Shown piece by piece: positions 57,780 through 64,000 of a stretch of 64,000 nucleotides of DNA (position 1 is the stretch's first letter; the number at the start of each line of letters is the position of its first letter). The translations under genes were made by a program, and so were the position numbers. The stretch lies in the NCBI RefSeq assembly GCF_000204055.1, contig NW_006768867.1, positions 1 through 64,000 on the forward strand, given 5' to 3'. This stretch comes from Melampsora larici-populina 98AG31 (Eukaryota; Basidiomycota; Pucciniomycetes; Pucciniales; Melampsoraceae). The notes beneath the pieces were generated by a model. The model searched no databases. It saw nothing but the letters and a program-made list of their open reading frames with translations, and had not been told where the DNA came from.

Positions 57780-64000
<6,221 letters not shown>

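Overview
The window looks like an AT-rich, repeat-rich chromosome segment of a basidiomycete fungus, most likely a rust (Pucciniales). This is inferred from short GT-AG introns of about 60-110 bp in nearly every gene, from several DNA transposon families nested in one another (including a KDZ element, a group abundant in basidiomycetes), and from fungal-type host genes. No bacterial, organellar, rRNA, tRNA or CRISPR feature was recognised by eye.

Layout. 1-7.4 kb: repeat debris: the end of a KDZ-like element, two MITEs, a dead LINE and a possible small 3' gene end. 7.7-11.5 kb: two host genes on the minus strand, a NUP37-type nuclear pore WD40 protein and a serine-rich protein of unknown function. 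12.6-17.0 kb: two MITEs and a complete but decayed hAT transposon (13996-17010) with a perfect 8-bp target duplication. 17.2-21.5 kb: two plus-strand host genes, a URI/Bud27-like acidic protein and a small Ser/acidic protein. 23.3-25.8 kb: a candidate secreted protein gene. 26.6-30.1 kb: a complete PIF/Harbinger element with its transposase and Myb/SANT-like partner gene facing each other. 31.6-36.7 kb: a cluster of TTTGCACCGG-like motifs, a lysine-rich small protein, a small membrane protein and a YAP-binding/ALF4/glomulin-like gene with a premature stop. 39.4-56.8 kb: a tyrosine-recombinase (DIRS/Ngaro-type) retrotransposon into which two DNA transposons have jumped: a 1,067-bp TA-target element carrying a spliced gene (39550-40616) and a 10.7-kb KDZ element (41264-51964) that splits the recombinase gene exactly, with an 8-bp duplication. 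57.8-64.0 kb: a large DYRK/Pom1-type protein kinase on the minus strand that runs off the right edge.

The host genes are ordinary housekeeping or regulatory functions (nuclear pore, prefoldin-related, cell-polarity kinase) with no operon-like logic. The mobile elements are the structured part. Four insertions (hAT, Harbinger, TA element, KDZ) can be delimited to the base from terminal inverted repeats and target duplications. Two can also be checked against the interrupted sequence: the recombinase reading frame for KDZ, and the second copy of a retrotransposon terminal repeat for the TA element. Internal stops in the hAT and KDZ genes are mostly of a kind that C-to-T change would produce, suggesting mutational decay. 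Exon boundaries and functions are from reading alone; no database or alignment was run.
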